DNA from: Caldicellulosiruptor obsidiansis OB47
GTDB taxonomy: Bacteria > Bacillota > Thermoanaerobacteria > Caldicellulosiruptorales > Caldicellulosiruptoraceae
Assembly: GCF_000145215.1 (NCBI RefSeq)
Contig: NC_014392.1
Span: forward strand, 248,001-312,000
Reading direction: 5' to 3'
DNA length: 64,000 nucleotides
Made by a program: the position numbers and the translations under genes. The notes under the pieces were generated by a model. That model was not told where the DNA came from, did no database searches, and worked only from the letters and a program-made list of their open reading frames with translations. Every line of letters starts with the position of its first letter. Positions within the stretch are counted from its first letter, which is position 1. Shown piece by piece: positions 1 through 8,354 of the stretch.

Positions 1-989
1 TGAATATACGACTGTGGAAAGATGATAGTAATGAATGTATAGATGATTTAATTGAGCGGGTAGGATTTAGAGAAATAAAAGTAAGTTCAAGTAAAATTTA
101 TATCAATGGTAAACCAGTATTCTTCAAAGGATTTAATCGACATGAAGATCATCCTGATTATGGATGTGCAATTCCGTTCCAAATGATGGTGAAAGACATA
201 GAACTCATAAAACAGAGTGGTGCAAATATGATCAGAACAAGCCATTATCCTAACGATGAAAGATTTTTAGATCTTTGTGATGAGTATGGAATTTACGTTT
301 GGGAAGAAAATCATGCGAGAGGATTAACCTTACAGCAGATGCAAAATCCAAATTTTGATATTCAATGTGAAAATTGTAATCGCGAGATGGTTTTGAATCA
401 TTATAATCATCCATCGATTGTTATTTGGGGTATTTTGAATGAATGTGCAAGTCATACTCCAGAAGGAAGAGAAAAATATAAAAAACAGATTGAGCAAATT
501 AGAAAAATGGACAAAACGAGACCAATAACATTTGCGAGTTGCATGCATTTTTCTGATTTATGTCTTGATCTCGTTGATATTATATCTATGAATATATATT
601 CAGGATGGTATGAAGACAGGGATGCTAATGAATTTTTTGATAAGTTATATTGTTGGATCCAACAAGCAGGTGGAGCAGGAAAACCAATTATTATTAGCGA
701 ATTTGGTGCAGAAGGACTTTATGGGTTTAGGGATCCGTTTGCAAGAGTCAAGTGGTCAGAAGAAAGACAGGCTGACATATTGGAAGACAATCTCAAAGTA
801 TATTTAAACAGAGAAGAAATATCTGGAGCCTTAATTTGGCAATTTTGTGATTGCAAGGTAACCGAAGAAGGAAAAGTTTTCTTAGGACGAGCACGAACAA
901 AAAATAATAAAGGTGTATTTGATGAATATCGCCGTCCAAAACTCGCTTATGACATTGTAAAAAAATTTTTTATGTACAAAAATGGTTAA
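1..989 (+). CDS. GH2 beta-glucuronidase/beta-galactosidase-like enzyme, 5' end outside window
   Basis: The reading frame is open from the first bases of the window (codons from position 3), so only the C-terminal ~328 residues are present. The visible part is the (beta/alpha)8 catalytic domain of glycoside hydrolase family 2: the segment GKPVFFKGFNRHEDHPDYG that opens the barrel, GANMIRTSHYPN, the acid/base glutamate in GILNECASH and the nucleophile glutamate in IISEFGAEGLYG. It would remove terminal beta-linked sugars from plant oligosaccharides in the cytoplasm, as no export signal can be judged. The spacing of the motifs and the short tail after the barrel fit beta-glucuronidase better than long beta-galactosidases, but substrate cannot be settled from sequence alone. 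Downstream lies IS debris, so no operon partner is visible on the 3' side. Confidence 0.85.
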   Translation, partial: NIRLWKDDSNECIDDLIERVGFREIKVSSSKIYINGKPVFFKGFNRHEDHPDYGCAIPFQMMVKDIELIKQSGANMIRTSHYPNDERFLDLCDEYGIYVWEENHARGLTLQQMQNPNFDIQCENCNREMVLNHYNHPSIVIWGILNECASHTPEGREKYKKQIEQIRKMDKTRPITFASCMHFSDLCLDLVDIISMNIYSGWYEDRDANEFFDKLYCWIQQAGGAGKPIIISEFGAEGLYGFRDPFARVKWSEERQADILEDNLKVYLNREEISGALIWQFCDCKVTEEGKVFLGRARTKNNKGVFDEYRRPKLAYDIVKKFFMYKNG

Positions 990-1113
990 ACTAAAGTAAA
1001 ATTTTGTCCTAACCTGAAAGTTGTTGGGTAAAAGGTATGATTATTGTAAGTAAAAATTCTACATGAGAAATTAAAAATAACCCACTTGTGATATAATAGC
1101 GAAAAACAACACA

Positions 1114-1417
1114 AGCATTCCTGTAATGAACGAAAATGAGTGAAAATGAAAGAAAATGAGATTTGAAAGGAAAAGGTACCTCCTGATAAAATATAAGAAA
1201 TAATCACAAAAAGGAGGTACCTACCTTTTGAAGTATATACAAAATGAGAAGATATTACAAGTGACAGAGAAAACTTTAGTTGTAGGAATAGACATAGCAA
1301 AGAAAAGGCATGTTGGCAGAGCATTTGATTTTAGAGGAGTGGAGCTTGGCAAGAGAATAGAGTTTGAGAATAGAAAAGAAGGTATGGAAAAATTTTTGGA
1401 TTGGGCAAATAAGATAA
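1114..1417 (+). mobile_element. Truncated IS110-family element, left end plus first ~63 codons
   Basis: From about 1114 this stretch matches the left end of the complete IS110 copy at 58300-60181 (opposite strand): the same CATTCCTGTAATGAACG end, a GAAAATGAGTGAAAATG run, the GGTACCTCCT/AGGAGGTACC inverted repeat and the transposase start. Identity stops abruptly at about 1417, after the sequence AAATAAGATAA. Everything downstream of that in the full copy is missing, so this is a 5' fragment. The right breakpoint abuts unrelated sequence close to IS256-like debris, suggesting a deletion involving both elements. Confidence 0.8.
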
Positions 1418-1446
1418 GTATTTGTCAAGAGTTGGGGGTATTCTGA
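1228..1446 (+). pseudogene. IS110 transposase fragment (N-terminal RuvC-like part only)
   Basis: A TTG start at 1228 follows the AGGAGG inside the inverted repeat. The first ~63 residues (KYIQNEKILQVTEKTLVVG, then DIAKKRHVGRAFDFRG) are almost identical to the intact transposase at 58761-60047. They carry the first catalytic aspartate (GIDIAKKRH), but the later acidic residues and the C-terminal Tnp_20 domain with the serine are absent. The last ~10 codons are unrelated sequence. The product cannot be an active transposase. Confidence 0.85.
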
Positions 1447-1494
1447 ATGCCCCTTTTTTAGTTTTATCGAACATACATTTAATAGGGTGTTTAA

Positions 1495-2270
1495 ATAATT
1501 TTGGGGTCTGTAAATAATTTTGTGTATTTAAGATAAACCGTCCTTCTTGGTAAGTAATCATTCAGAATTTAATTGCCAACTTTCTATTTTTTAGTATTAC
1601 CATTTTGATATTTTTATGCGTAAATTTTTAACTTCATGAAGAAAATTTAATACTGGGTTATAATATTCACTTTTTTTATTTGTTTTTTAACTGCTTCTAT
1701 AGAAGCGTTTAAAAAACACGAATTGACGATTGCCATCTACTTTATATATTATTTCAAACGCTCAGGATACATTATCAAAAGCTGGTTCAATATTATTCCC
1801 AGTTTCTGTATCTTTGCGTCCACTTTCTTACAACATTTTTTGTCGCAAGATAAAACATCTTTTCTAATGCTGTATTGTTTGGAAATACTGATTTTGTCTT
1901 TGCCACTTTCCTAAACTGTCTGTGAATTCCTTCTATGATGTTTGTGGTATAAATTATCTTTCTTATTTCTCTTGTCTTTAAATCATTCAATCGACCTTGC
2001 CAAAATTTTGAACTCTCACTTTCTCTTATCCATATCCCTAAAACATCCTTATATCCCTCAATGTTAATTCCTAAAACAACGTAAGCAGCTTTGTTTACAA
2101 TCTTGCCTTTATCTTTTATCTTGTAATGAATTGCATCCATAAAGATAAACGGATATATCTTTTCTAACGGTCTGTTTTGCCATTCTCTTATTTCTGGTAT
2201 TATTTTTTCTGTAATTTTGCTTACCATCTCAGCAGATACTTCAATACCACAGATATCTTTTAATGCTTAA
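1495..2270 (-). mobile_element. IS256-family element remnant
   Basis: A sequence of the kind seen at IS256-family ends (GGGTCTGTAAATAATTTTGT) starts near 1504, and a broken IS256/Mutator transposase lies inside on the minus strand. The opposite end and the N-terminal half of the transposase are missing, so the element is a relic. The boundaries given are approximate. The region 1447-1500 between the IS110 fragment and this element holds nothing recognisable. Confidence 0.6.
1745..2270 (-). pseudogene. IS256/Mutator-type transposase, internally deleted and frameshifted
   Basis: The open part (2227 to 1793) starts in the middle of the family, EVSAEMVSKITEKI, and includes the second-aspartate region (IFMDAIHYKIKDKGKIV). 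It then jumps from KFWQGRLNDLKTR straight to REIRKIIYTTNIIEG, skipping roughly the 100 residues that carry the third part of the catalytic domain. A stop after QRYRNWE is produced by a frameshift; the next frame continues with the usual family tail (NQLLIMYPERLK). Intact IS256 transposases have about 400 residues. It is clearly dead. Confidence 0.8.
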
Positions 2271-2426
2271 TAGTATTATTTTTCCCTCTAAATTAAAAAT
2301 ACACCTTTAATACAATTATTTTCTATATATAACAACTCTGTCATGAAGAACATTTATTGATATTATTATACTCATAATAGGAAATGATTGCTTATACTTT
2401 TAACGCCATATTTTTAAAACCTTTTT

Positions 2427-3101
2427 TCACACTCCTCTGCTATTTTCTGACCAGATTATCTTATGAAGCTGAAGCTGGACCCTTGCATCAAAAAGCCCAT
2501 TTTCAAGCAAAAACTTTACAATCTCCGCTGGTTCTATTTTACCAAACACTGGACTAAAAAAGATATTACATTTTGGGTTGAATGTCTTTATTATTCTTTC
2601 TGCACTTTTTAAATCTTCATGTGTAGCAACAACAAATTTGAGTACATCTTTTTGACCAAGAAAGTTGATGTTGTCGACAATCATCCTGTCTTCCATACCG
2701 CTTGATGGGCACTTATAATCCATAGTGATTATAGCATCTCTTGGTACGCACTTTATACTGACAGATCCATTTGTTTCAATATTAACCTCAAATCCTTCGT
2801 AAATGAGCCTGTCAATCAATATGTAAATATATGGTTGAATAAGAGGTTCTCCACCTGTGAGAGTAACCCTTTTGATGCCGGTAGAAGCTATAAAGTTCAA
2901 AAGAGTGTCAATATCAATTTGCTCATATTTTGGATTTTCGGTTGCATACTTTGTGTCGCACCAAGAGCAGCTAAGATTGCATCCTGCAAACCGAACAAAC
3001 ACGGCAGGATATCCACTTCGAATACCTTCTCCTTCAATGCTAACAAATTTTTCAACCACATTAAATTTAATAAGCTCTTCGTTATTATATAAATTTAGCA
3101 A
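2427..3101 (-). CDS. queE: 7-carboxy-7-deazaguanine synthase QueE (radical SAM)
   Basis: This 224-residue protein belongs to the QueE family, which ring-contracts 6-carboxy-tetrahydropterin to 7-carboxy-7-deazaguanine on the way to queuosine in tRNA. The sequence shows the substrate-binding start VEKFVSIEGEGIRSG, the radical SAM cluster motif CNLSCSWC, the following DTKYA, and the SAM-binding TGGEPL. Length is typical. The TTG at 3101 is chosen because AAGGGTGATG lies about 8 bases upstream. It stands alone: no queC, queD or queF is adjacent, although queA occurs at 46214. Flanked by IS debris on its 3' side and divergent from the marR gene. Confidence 0.9.
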   Translation of the reverse strand: MLNLYNNEELIKFNVVEKFVSIEGEGIRSGYPAVFVRFAGCNLSCSWCDTKYATENPKYEQIDIDTLLNFIASTGIKRVTLTGGEPLIQPYIYILIDRLIYEGFEVNIETNGSVSIKCVPRDAIITMDYKCPSSGMEDRMIVDNINFLGQKDVLKFVVATHEDLKSAERIIKTFNPKCNIFFSPVFGKIEPAEIVKFLLENGLFDARVQLQLHKIIWSENSRGV

Positions 3102-3319
3102 CTAATATCATCACCCTTTTTGTTATAATCTGCCATATTTTATATTAAAACTCCAACACAAGGTTTTGAAGTTTTTTAAGAACAAATACTTTATACAATT
3201 AATATTATAATCAATAACATTTAAAATTTCGATGCTAACTTGAAAATAAAATAACCTCAAACAGCAAACTAACATAAAGCCTGCTTTGATGGGCTTTTAA
3301 AAGGTATAAATTTTTAGGC

Positions 3320-3348
3320 TTGACATATAACTATTTCGAGAGTAAAAT
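3320..3348 (+). promoter_or_regulatory. Sigma-A-type promoter of marR/ABC operon
   Basis: TTGACA (3320-3325) and TAAAAT (3343-3348) are separated by exactly 17 bases, a near-consensus vegetative promoter about 70 bases ahead of the marR start. Confidence 0.75.
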
Positions 3349-3363
3349 ATAATTCGCACTCAA

Positions 3364-3394
3364 AATATTCGGGTTCGAAATATTCGATACGAAA
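3364..3394 (+). promoter_or_regulatory. Probable MarR operator (overlapping ATTCG/CGAAAT palindromes)
   Basis: Downstream of the promoter two overlapping imperfect palindromes are visible: ATATTCGGGTTCGAAATAT and TATTCGATACGAAATA. TTTCG and ATTCG also occur inside the promoter spacer. MarR-family repressors commonly bind such 16-20 bp palindromes in their own promoter, so autoregulation is the natural inference. Confidence 0.55.
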
Positions 3395-3417
3395 TAAATT
3401 TGTATTTGGTGGTGACT

Positions 3418-3852
3418 ATGGAATTAAGAGAAAAAAAGATTAAATTATTAAAACTATTAAAAGAAGTGTCTATTAAGGTTAAAGATGCGCTGAGGTACAG
3501 GGATGATAATGTGAAGATACCTGCTTCTCACTGGATGCTTATGAATGTTCTTGATAAGAATGGGGAAATGAAGGTTGGTGATTTAAGTAAATTTTTAGGA
3601 CTATCGAACAGTACAGTTTCTGGTATAATAGACAAACTTGAGGAGCAGGGTTATCTTGAGAGAAGAAGAAGCACCGAAGACAGAAGAGTTGTATGGGTAA
3701 AAACAACTCAAAAGTTCAAAGACAGTTTAAAACAGCATTTTAAAGAAGCTGAAAAACAGTTTGAAGGTGTTTTGAGCAAAGCAACTGAAGAGGAATTGGA
3801 TAAAATTATCGAAGGGTTTGAAACTCTTAAAAAAGTTTTAGAAAAACAATAA
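3418..3852 (+). CDS. MarR-family transcriptional regulator
   Basis: The product is about 144 residues from the ATG at 3418, which sits just behind GGTGGTGA. An upstream in-frame TTG (3400) is less likely. It shows the MarR winged helix: HWMLMNVLDKNGEMKVGDLSKFLG, then the recognition helix LSNSTVSGIIDKLEEQGYLER, then the wing RRRSTEDRRVVWVK, followed by a C-terminal dimerisation helix. It is the first gene of a run with the ABC exporter 35 bases downstream, an arrangement typical of MarR repressors of drug or peptide exporters. The palindromes at 3364-3394 are its likely operator. The ligand is unknown. Confidence 0.88.
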   Translation: MELREKKIKLLKLLKEVSIKVKDALRYRDDNVKIPASHWMLMNVLDKNGEMKVGDLSKFLGLSNSTVSGIIDKLEEQGYLERRRSTEDRRVVWVKTTQKFKDSLKQHFKEAEKQFEGVLSKATEEELDKIIEGFETLKKVLEKQ

Positions 3853-3886
3853 AATTTAAAATTCTAAAAAGAAGGGTGATAGCAAA

Positions 3887-6148
3887 TTGAAGAAAGTACT
3901 AAGATATGTAAAACCATATACTCTGCTTGTCTTAGCAGCAGTTTTGTTTGTGTTTATTCAAGCAATGAGTGAACTTACGCTGCCAGATTATATGTCAAAG
4001 ATAGTAAATGTAGGTATTCAGCAAAGTGGTATAGAAAACGCAGTGCCAGAAGCCATATCAAGTTCAACTATGGAAAAAGTGCTTTTGTTTGTGCCGCAAG
4101 ACAAAAAAGATGACATTTTAAACATGTATAAGCTTTTAACAAAAAGTTCTGATGACTACAGTAGCTATCTCAAAAAATATCCTCTTTTATCCAAAGAAGA
4201 TATTTATGTATTAAAGAAAAAGGACAGGGACAGTTTAGACAGAGTTAATGTTCAGATGGGTAAAGCTATTTTAGCTGCTTTTGGTATCGAAAAGATGAAG
4301 AAAGAAGCAAAAGGCGGGATTATAAACTTTAATGGCAGACAGATACCAGCAAGTATTGACCTTTTTGCTATTTTGAAACAGTTACCACAGGAACAGATAA
4401 ATCAAATTCAGCAAGAAATAAACAAAAAGTTTTCATCGCTTGGTGACAGTATGATAGTTCAGGCAGCAGCTGTAGCGATAAAGGATGAATATAAAAAAAT
4501 TGGAATTGATATAGGTAAGATGCAGAATGCATATATTATAAAAATGGGGCTTTTGATGCTTCTTTTAACTTTGGTTTCAGCAATCTCTACTATTCTGGTT
4601 GCTTTCTTTGCTGCAAGAGTGGCAGCTGGTGTTGCAAGAGATTTGAGGAAAGACGTGTTTTCCAAGGTTGAAAGTTTTTCAATTGAAGAGTTTGATAAGT
4701 TTTCAACGGCATCACTCATTACAAGAACGACAAACGATATCATGCAGATTCAAATGCTTCTTGTGATTGGAATAAGGATGATATTCTTTGCACCTGTAAT
4801 GGGATTTGGTGGTGTAATCAAAGCACTATCAAAAAGCGTTTCAATGTCGTGGATAATTGCTCTTGCTGTAATTGTTCTTCTGGGGCTTATCATGATTTTA
4901 TATGCCATTGCAATGCCAAAGTTTATGATTATGCAAAAGCTAATAGATAAGTTAAACCTTGTAGCAAGAGAGAATCTGTCTGGTATCATGGTTGTACGGG
5001 CATTTAATGCACAAAAGTTTGAAGAACAAAGGTTTGATGAGGCAAATAGAGATTTGACCAAAGTAGGTCTTTTTGTAAACAGAGCAATGGCAGTGCTTTT
5101 TCCTTCAATGCTGTTTATTATGAATGGCACAACCCTTTTGATTGTATGGGTTGGAGCACATTATATAGAAAATTCAAGTATGCAGGTTGGAGACATGCTT
5201 GCATTTATGCAGTATGCTATACAGATAATCTTTTCATTCTTGATGCTTTCAATGCTATTTATACTTGTTCCAAGAGCTGCTGTTTCAGCAGGACGTATTG
5301 AAGAGGTACTTTCAACAGAACCTTCAATCAAAAATCCGGAAAAGCCGGAGAAGTTCAGAGAAGATATGAAAGGAATGGTAGAGTTTAAAAACGTGTTCTT
5401 CAAATATCCAGGGGCTGAAGAGTATGTTCTTGAAAATATAAACTTCAAAGTTATGCCAGGGCAGACGGTTGGCATAATTGGAAGAACGGGAAGTGGAAAG
5501 AGCACTCTTGTAAACCTTATTATGAGATTTTATGATGCAACAGAAGGACAGGTTTTGGTAAACGGTGTTGATGTTAGAAGTGTAAAGGTTGAGGATTTAA
5601 GGGAAAGGATAGGATATGTTCCACAAAAGAGCTGGCTTTTTAGTGGTACCATCAAGTCAAACCTCAAGATTGGCAACGATTTTGCAACAGATGAAGATTT
5701 GAGACAGGCAGCAGAGATTGCTCAGGCACTTGAGTTTATAGAGGAAAAACCACAAAAGTTTGATACTGAGATTGCACAGGGTGGAACAAACGTCTCGGGA
5801 GGACAGAAACAGAGACTTTCAATTGCAAGGGCGCTTGTAAAAAATCCGGATATTTATATATTCGATGAAAGCTTTTCTGCTCTTGACTTTAGAACTGAAC
5901 TAAAGTTAAGAAGAGCTTTGAAAGAAAAGCTTAAAGATAAGACAGTAATAATAGTATCGCAAAGAATCGCAACCTTGATTCATGCAGACCAGATAATAGT
6001 GCTTGAAGATGGTAAGATTGCTGGTATTGGCAAGCATGAAGAACTTTTAAAAACCTGTGAAACTTATCGTGAAATTGCACTTTCACAACTTCCAGAGGAG
6101 GTGACAACAGTTGAAAATAACAATGCAAAAAGGTGTAATTTTAATTAG
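3887..6148 (+). CDS. ABC exporter subunit 1 (transmembrane domain fused to ATPase)
   Basis: This is a 753-residue half-transporter with an N-terminal six-helix membrane domain and a C-terminal nucleotide-binding domain. An extra ~190-residue soluble stretch lies between the first helix (to about residue 28) and the second (from about residue 212), a feature of the YheH/YknV-like heterodimeric exporters. Walker A is GRTGSGKS (about 531), the signature VSGGQKQR (about 635), Walker B IYIFDES (about 655). The switch histidine is replaced by glutamine (VSQRIAT, about 690). The start is TTG 3887 behind GGGTGAT. The last ~14 residues read into IS607-derived or disturbed sequence, and the partner gene lies on the far side of that element. 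Export of drugs, lipids or peptides is inferred from family and MarR control only. Confidence 0.88.
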   Translation: MKKVLRYVKPYTLLVLAAVLFVFIQAMSELTLPDYMSKIVNVGIQQSGIENAVPEAISSSTMEKVLLFVPQDKKDDILNMYKLLTKSSDDYSSYLKKYPLLSKEDIYVLKKKDRDSLDRVNVQMGKAILAAFGIEKMKKEAKGGIINFNGRQIPASIDLFAILKQLPQEQINQIQQEINKKFSSLGDSMIVQAAAVAIKDEYKKIGIDIGKMQNAYIIKMGLLMLLLTLVSAISTILVAFFAARVAAGVARDLRKDVFSKVESFSIEEFDKFSTASLITRTTNDIMQIQMLLVIGIRMIFFAPVMGFGGVIKALSKSVSMSWIIALAVIVLLGLIMILYAIAMPKFMIMQKLIDKLNLVARENLSGIMVVRAFNAQKFEEQRFDEANRDLTKVGLFVNRAMAVLFPSMLFIMNGTTLLIVWVGAHYIENSSMQVGDMLAFMQYAIQIIFSFLMLSMLFILVPRAAVSAGRIEEVLSTEPSIKNPEKPEKFREDMKGMVEFKNVFFKYPGAEEYVLENINFKVMPGQTVGIIGRTGSGKSTLVNLIMRFYDATEGQVLVNGVDVRSVKVEDLRERIGYVPQKSWLFSGTIKSNLKIGNDFATDEDLRQAAEIAQALEFIEEKPQKFDTEIAQGGTNVSGGQKQRLSIARALVKNPDIYIFDESFSALDFRTELKLRRALKEKLKDKTVIIVSQRIATLIHADQIIVLEDGKIAGIGKHEELLKTCETYREIALSQLPEEVTTVENNNAKRCNFN

Positions 6149-6153
6149 GTGAT

Positions 6154-6733
6154 ATTGAATGTTACTGAGTATGCAAAAAGTTAAAGAGATATATGGCATT
6201 AGTCGAAGGCTATTTCCTAAACTGGGAAAAGGAAGGGTTAATAATACCTCTCAGGCTCCCTAAGGGAAGGAGAAGGTATAAAAAAAAGAAGACATAGAAA
6301 AACTACTTGGCATGATAGAAGAAAAAACAAAGCCAACCCTTGTTTTGTATGCAAAACTCTCCACTAAAAAGCAAGAAGAGTACCTTAAAAACCAGCTCAG
6401 AAGACTTGAGGAATACGCAGAGTCTCAAGGCTGGCAGTATTGAGGTTATATCTGAAATAGCTAGCACAGTAGAATAAAAACAGGAGAGGACTATTAAAAC
6501 TTTTGAACAAAATCAAAAGAGGAGAAGTTGTAAAAGTTGTAATAGTGTATCCTGACAGACTTGCAAGTTTTGGATTTGAATATCTTAAGTTTTTCATGGA
6601 GAGTTTTGGGGTAGAACTTGTAGTGTTAAATGGCAGAGAAAACGAAGAAGAAATAAAAGAAGAACTGGCAGAGGATTTAATAGCGGCAGTATACATCTTT
6701 TGCAGCAAGGATTTATTGGCAAAGAGGTGCTAA
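6154..6733 (+). pseudogene. IS607 serine recombinase (TnpA), multiply frameshifted
   Basis: Pieces of the family are readable in changing frames: a MerR-like DNA-binding start (MQKVKEIYGISRRLF), then the catalytic domain start TLVLYAKLSTKKQEEYLKNQ with the nucleophilic serine in AKLSTKK, RLEEYAESQGWQY, then several stops. From 6503 comes YPDRLASFGFEYLKFF followed by FGVELVVLNGRENEEEI. The tail DLIAAVYIFCSKDLLAKR is a frameshifted version of the usual arginine-rich end. With this many breaks no active recombinase can be made. Confidence 0.85.
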
Positions 6734-6741
6734 TAAAAGAC

Positions 6742-8280
6742 ATGGTAACAGTTCAAACCAAGCTGATTTTTGAGGGCAGTGAAGATAAGCAGAAGGTATT
6801 AGACCTTATGAGAAGATGGTCCTCTTGTATGAGGTATGCATACAAGAGGCTACTGGAAGGGCATAAAAGGAATGAACTCAAAAAGCAGCTGCAGGGAATT
6901 TTCAATCTTAATTCCCGATACGTTGATGATGCGATAATGAAAGCAAAAAGCATTTTGACCTCATGCAAAGAAAGAGGAGAAAATCCCAATAAGGTTGTTT
7001 TTGGTGGCAGGCAGCTTTTTGAAAAACTCCAGAAGAGGCACATAAACGGTAAAGCGTACAGGAAACTTCAACTTAAGTGGCAGGAGAAGAGGAAAGGGAA
7101 TCTGTACTCAAGAGGAGACAGGAGCAAGAAGGGGAATCTCAACACAAGGATTGAGATAGATGAAGATTGTACAAAACTCAGAATCAACGTGGGAGAAAGG
7201 GAGTACGTATATGCGATTATACAGCCTGGATGGAAGATAAAAGACAGAACGTACACAGACAGGAATCAACTGTTGCAGGCGATAGGTACTTGTGGGGAAC
7301 CCTATTCTGTTGAATTGAAACTCAAAAATGGAAAAATATATGCCTATTTTACCGTTGAAGAAGTTTTCCCAAGGCCTGCGATGACAAGAACAAGTGGAGT
7401 TATAGGGATAGACACAAACGCATATCCCAGGCACGTGGCATGGACAGAAACAGACAAGAGTGGACAGCTTCTAGAATATGGCAGAATACCAATGCCAGAG
7501 CTTGAGAGTGGGAGTTCAAGCAAGAGGGAGTATTACAGGTGGCAGTATGCATACATGATAGTAGAAATGGCGAAAGATAATCAAAAAGCCCTAGTAATTG
7601 AGAAGTTGAACATAAAGGACAAAGGGAAAAGAGGAGATTTTTCAGGTAGAAAATCAAGACGGATAAGGCACTATTTTGGGTACAGGTCACTTTTGGAGAA
7701 GGTAAAACTTTTAGCAAAGCGAGAAGGAGTAGAGGTTATAGAAGTAAACCCTGCGTATACTTCTGTGATAGGGATGTTAAAGTATGCACCGCAGTTTATG
7801 GTGAGCAAGGACGTGGCAGCTGCATATGTGATAGCCCGAAGAGGGCTTGGCTTGAGAGAAAGGATACCGCACAACTATATGATGTTTCTCAGTAGACTTG
7901 ATGTAAACGAACTGGAGGAACTGAAGGAGTACGTAAGGAAGGTAGTTAAGAACACATACGTTAGGAAAAAGCAACTCAGAGAGATAGATAGAGCGAAAAA
8001 GTTTTTACAAAGCCTTGGGAGTGAGGCAGAGAGGCTATCTGTACCACTGGATGGAACAAGTGCAGGTAGTCGTGGCAAAAACCACAATCTCTGGCGAGTT
8101 CTCAGGGTAGCGGTGGTGACTCCACTCTCCCCTGACAGAGTCCTGCGTGACATGTCTGTCCTGAAATCACTTTTAGTTTCAGGGCAAGTGGGGAAGACCT
8201 ATAAAGGCGTAAGTTCCTGTTTCTTGGGACAGGGGCTATGGCTTTCCCAAATACCGCCTGCTGGGGCTGGGAAAGCCTGA
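6742..8280 (+). CDS. tnpB: TnpB-like RNA-guided nuclease homologue of the IS607 element
   Basis: From ATG 6742 the protein has about 512 residues. RuvC-type positions are visible: an aspartate in GIDTNAYPRHVAW (about 222), a glutamate in LVIEKLNIKDKG (about 283) and an aspartate in VSKDVAAAYVIARRG (about 355). The CxxC...CxxC zinc ribbon found in ordinary TnpB between the second and third acidic residues is not visible, which fits the group annotated as TnpB-related accessory proteins. The C-terminal ~90 residues (after QLREIDRAKKFLQSLG) are low in family character and GC-richer, suggesting this DNA also encodes the guide RNA scaffold. The frame is intact although its tnpA is dead. Confidence 0.8.
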   Translation: MVTVQTKLIFEGSEDKQKVLDLMRRWSSCMRYAYKRLLEGHKRNELKKQLQGIFNLNSRYVDDAIMKAKSILTSCKERGENPNKVVFGGRQLFEKLQKRHINGKAYRKLQLKWQEKRKGNLYSRGDRSKKGNLNTRIEIDEDCTKLRINVGEREYVYAIIQPGWKIKDRTYTDRNQLLQAIGTCGEPYSVELKLKNGKIYAYFTVEEVFPRPAMTRTSGVIGIDTNAYPRHVAWTETDKSGQLLEYGRIPMPELESGSSSKREYYRWQYAYMIVEMAKDNQKALVIEKLNIKDKGKRGDFSGRKSRRIRHYFGYRSLLEKVKLLAKREGVEVIEVNPAYTSVIGMLKYAPQFMVSKDVAAAYVIARRGLGLRERIPHNYMMFLSRLDVNELEELKEYVRKVVKNTYVRKKQLREIDRAKKFLQSLGSEAERLSVPLDGTSAGSRGKNHNLWRVLRVAVVTPLSPDRVLRDMSVLKSLLVSGQVGKTYKGVSSCFLGQGLWLSQIPPAGAGKA

Positions 8281-8340
8281 AAGGCGGACTATAAATACCC
8301 CAGCCGCCAAACTCGTGCTAATGTGCACAGTTTGGTTGAC
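8050..8340 (+). ncRNA. Candidate omega/guide RNA region at the IS607 right end
   Basis: The end of the tnpB frame and the following 60 bases are GC-richer than the surroundings and contain hairpins: GGCGG (8282) with CCGCC (8304), and AAACTCGTGC with GCACAGTTT (8308-8333). TnpB guide RNAs derive from this position (the 3' end of tnpB plus right end). This is placement by analogy; the exact RNA ends cannot be seen. Confidence 0.4.
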
Positions 8341-8354
8341 CAGGAACTTTTGGC

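Larger units (their letters stand above)
6149..8354 (+). mobile_element. Degenerate IS607-type element between the two ABC exporter genes
   Basis: The element comprises a broken serine recombinase (TnpA-like) followed by an overlapping TnpB-like gene, the gene order of IS607. It separates two genes that are normally adjacent halves of one exporter. The left boundary is near 6110-6150 and the right boundary near 8340-8354; exact ends could not be fixed because IS607 elements lack terminal inverted repeats and make no target duplication. Confidence 0.75.

Noticed and set aside
3102..3319. Possible riboswitch between queE and marR
   Set aside because: The region is A/T-rich with no conserved-looking stem set or preQ1-type motif; only the promoter and palindromes stand out.
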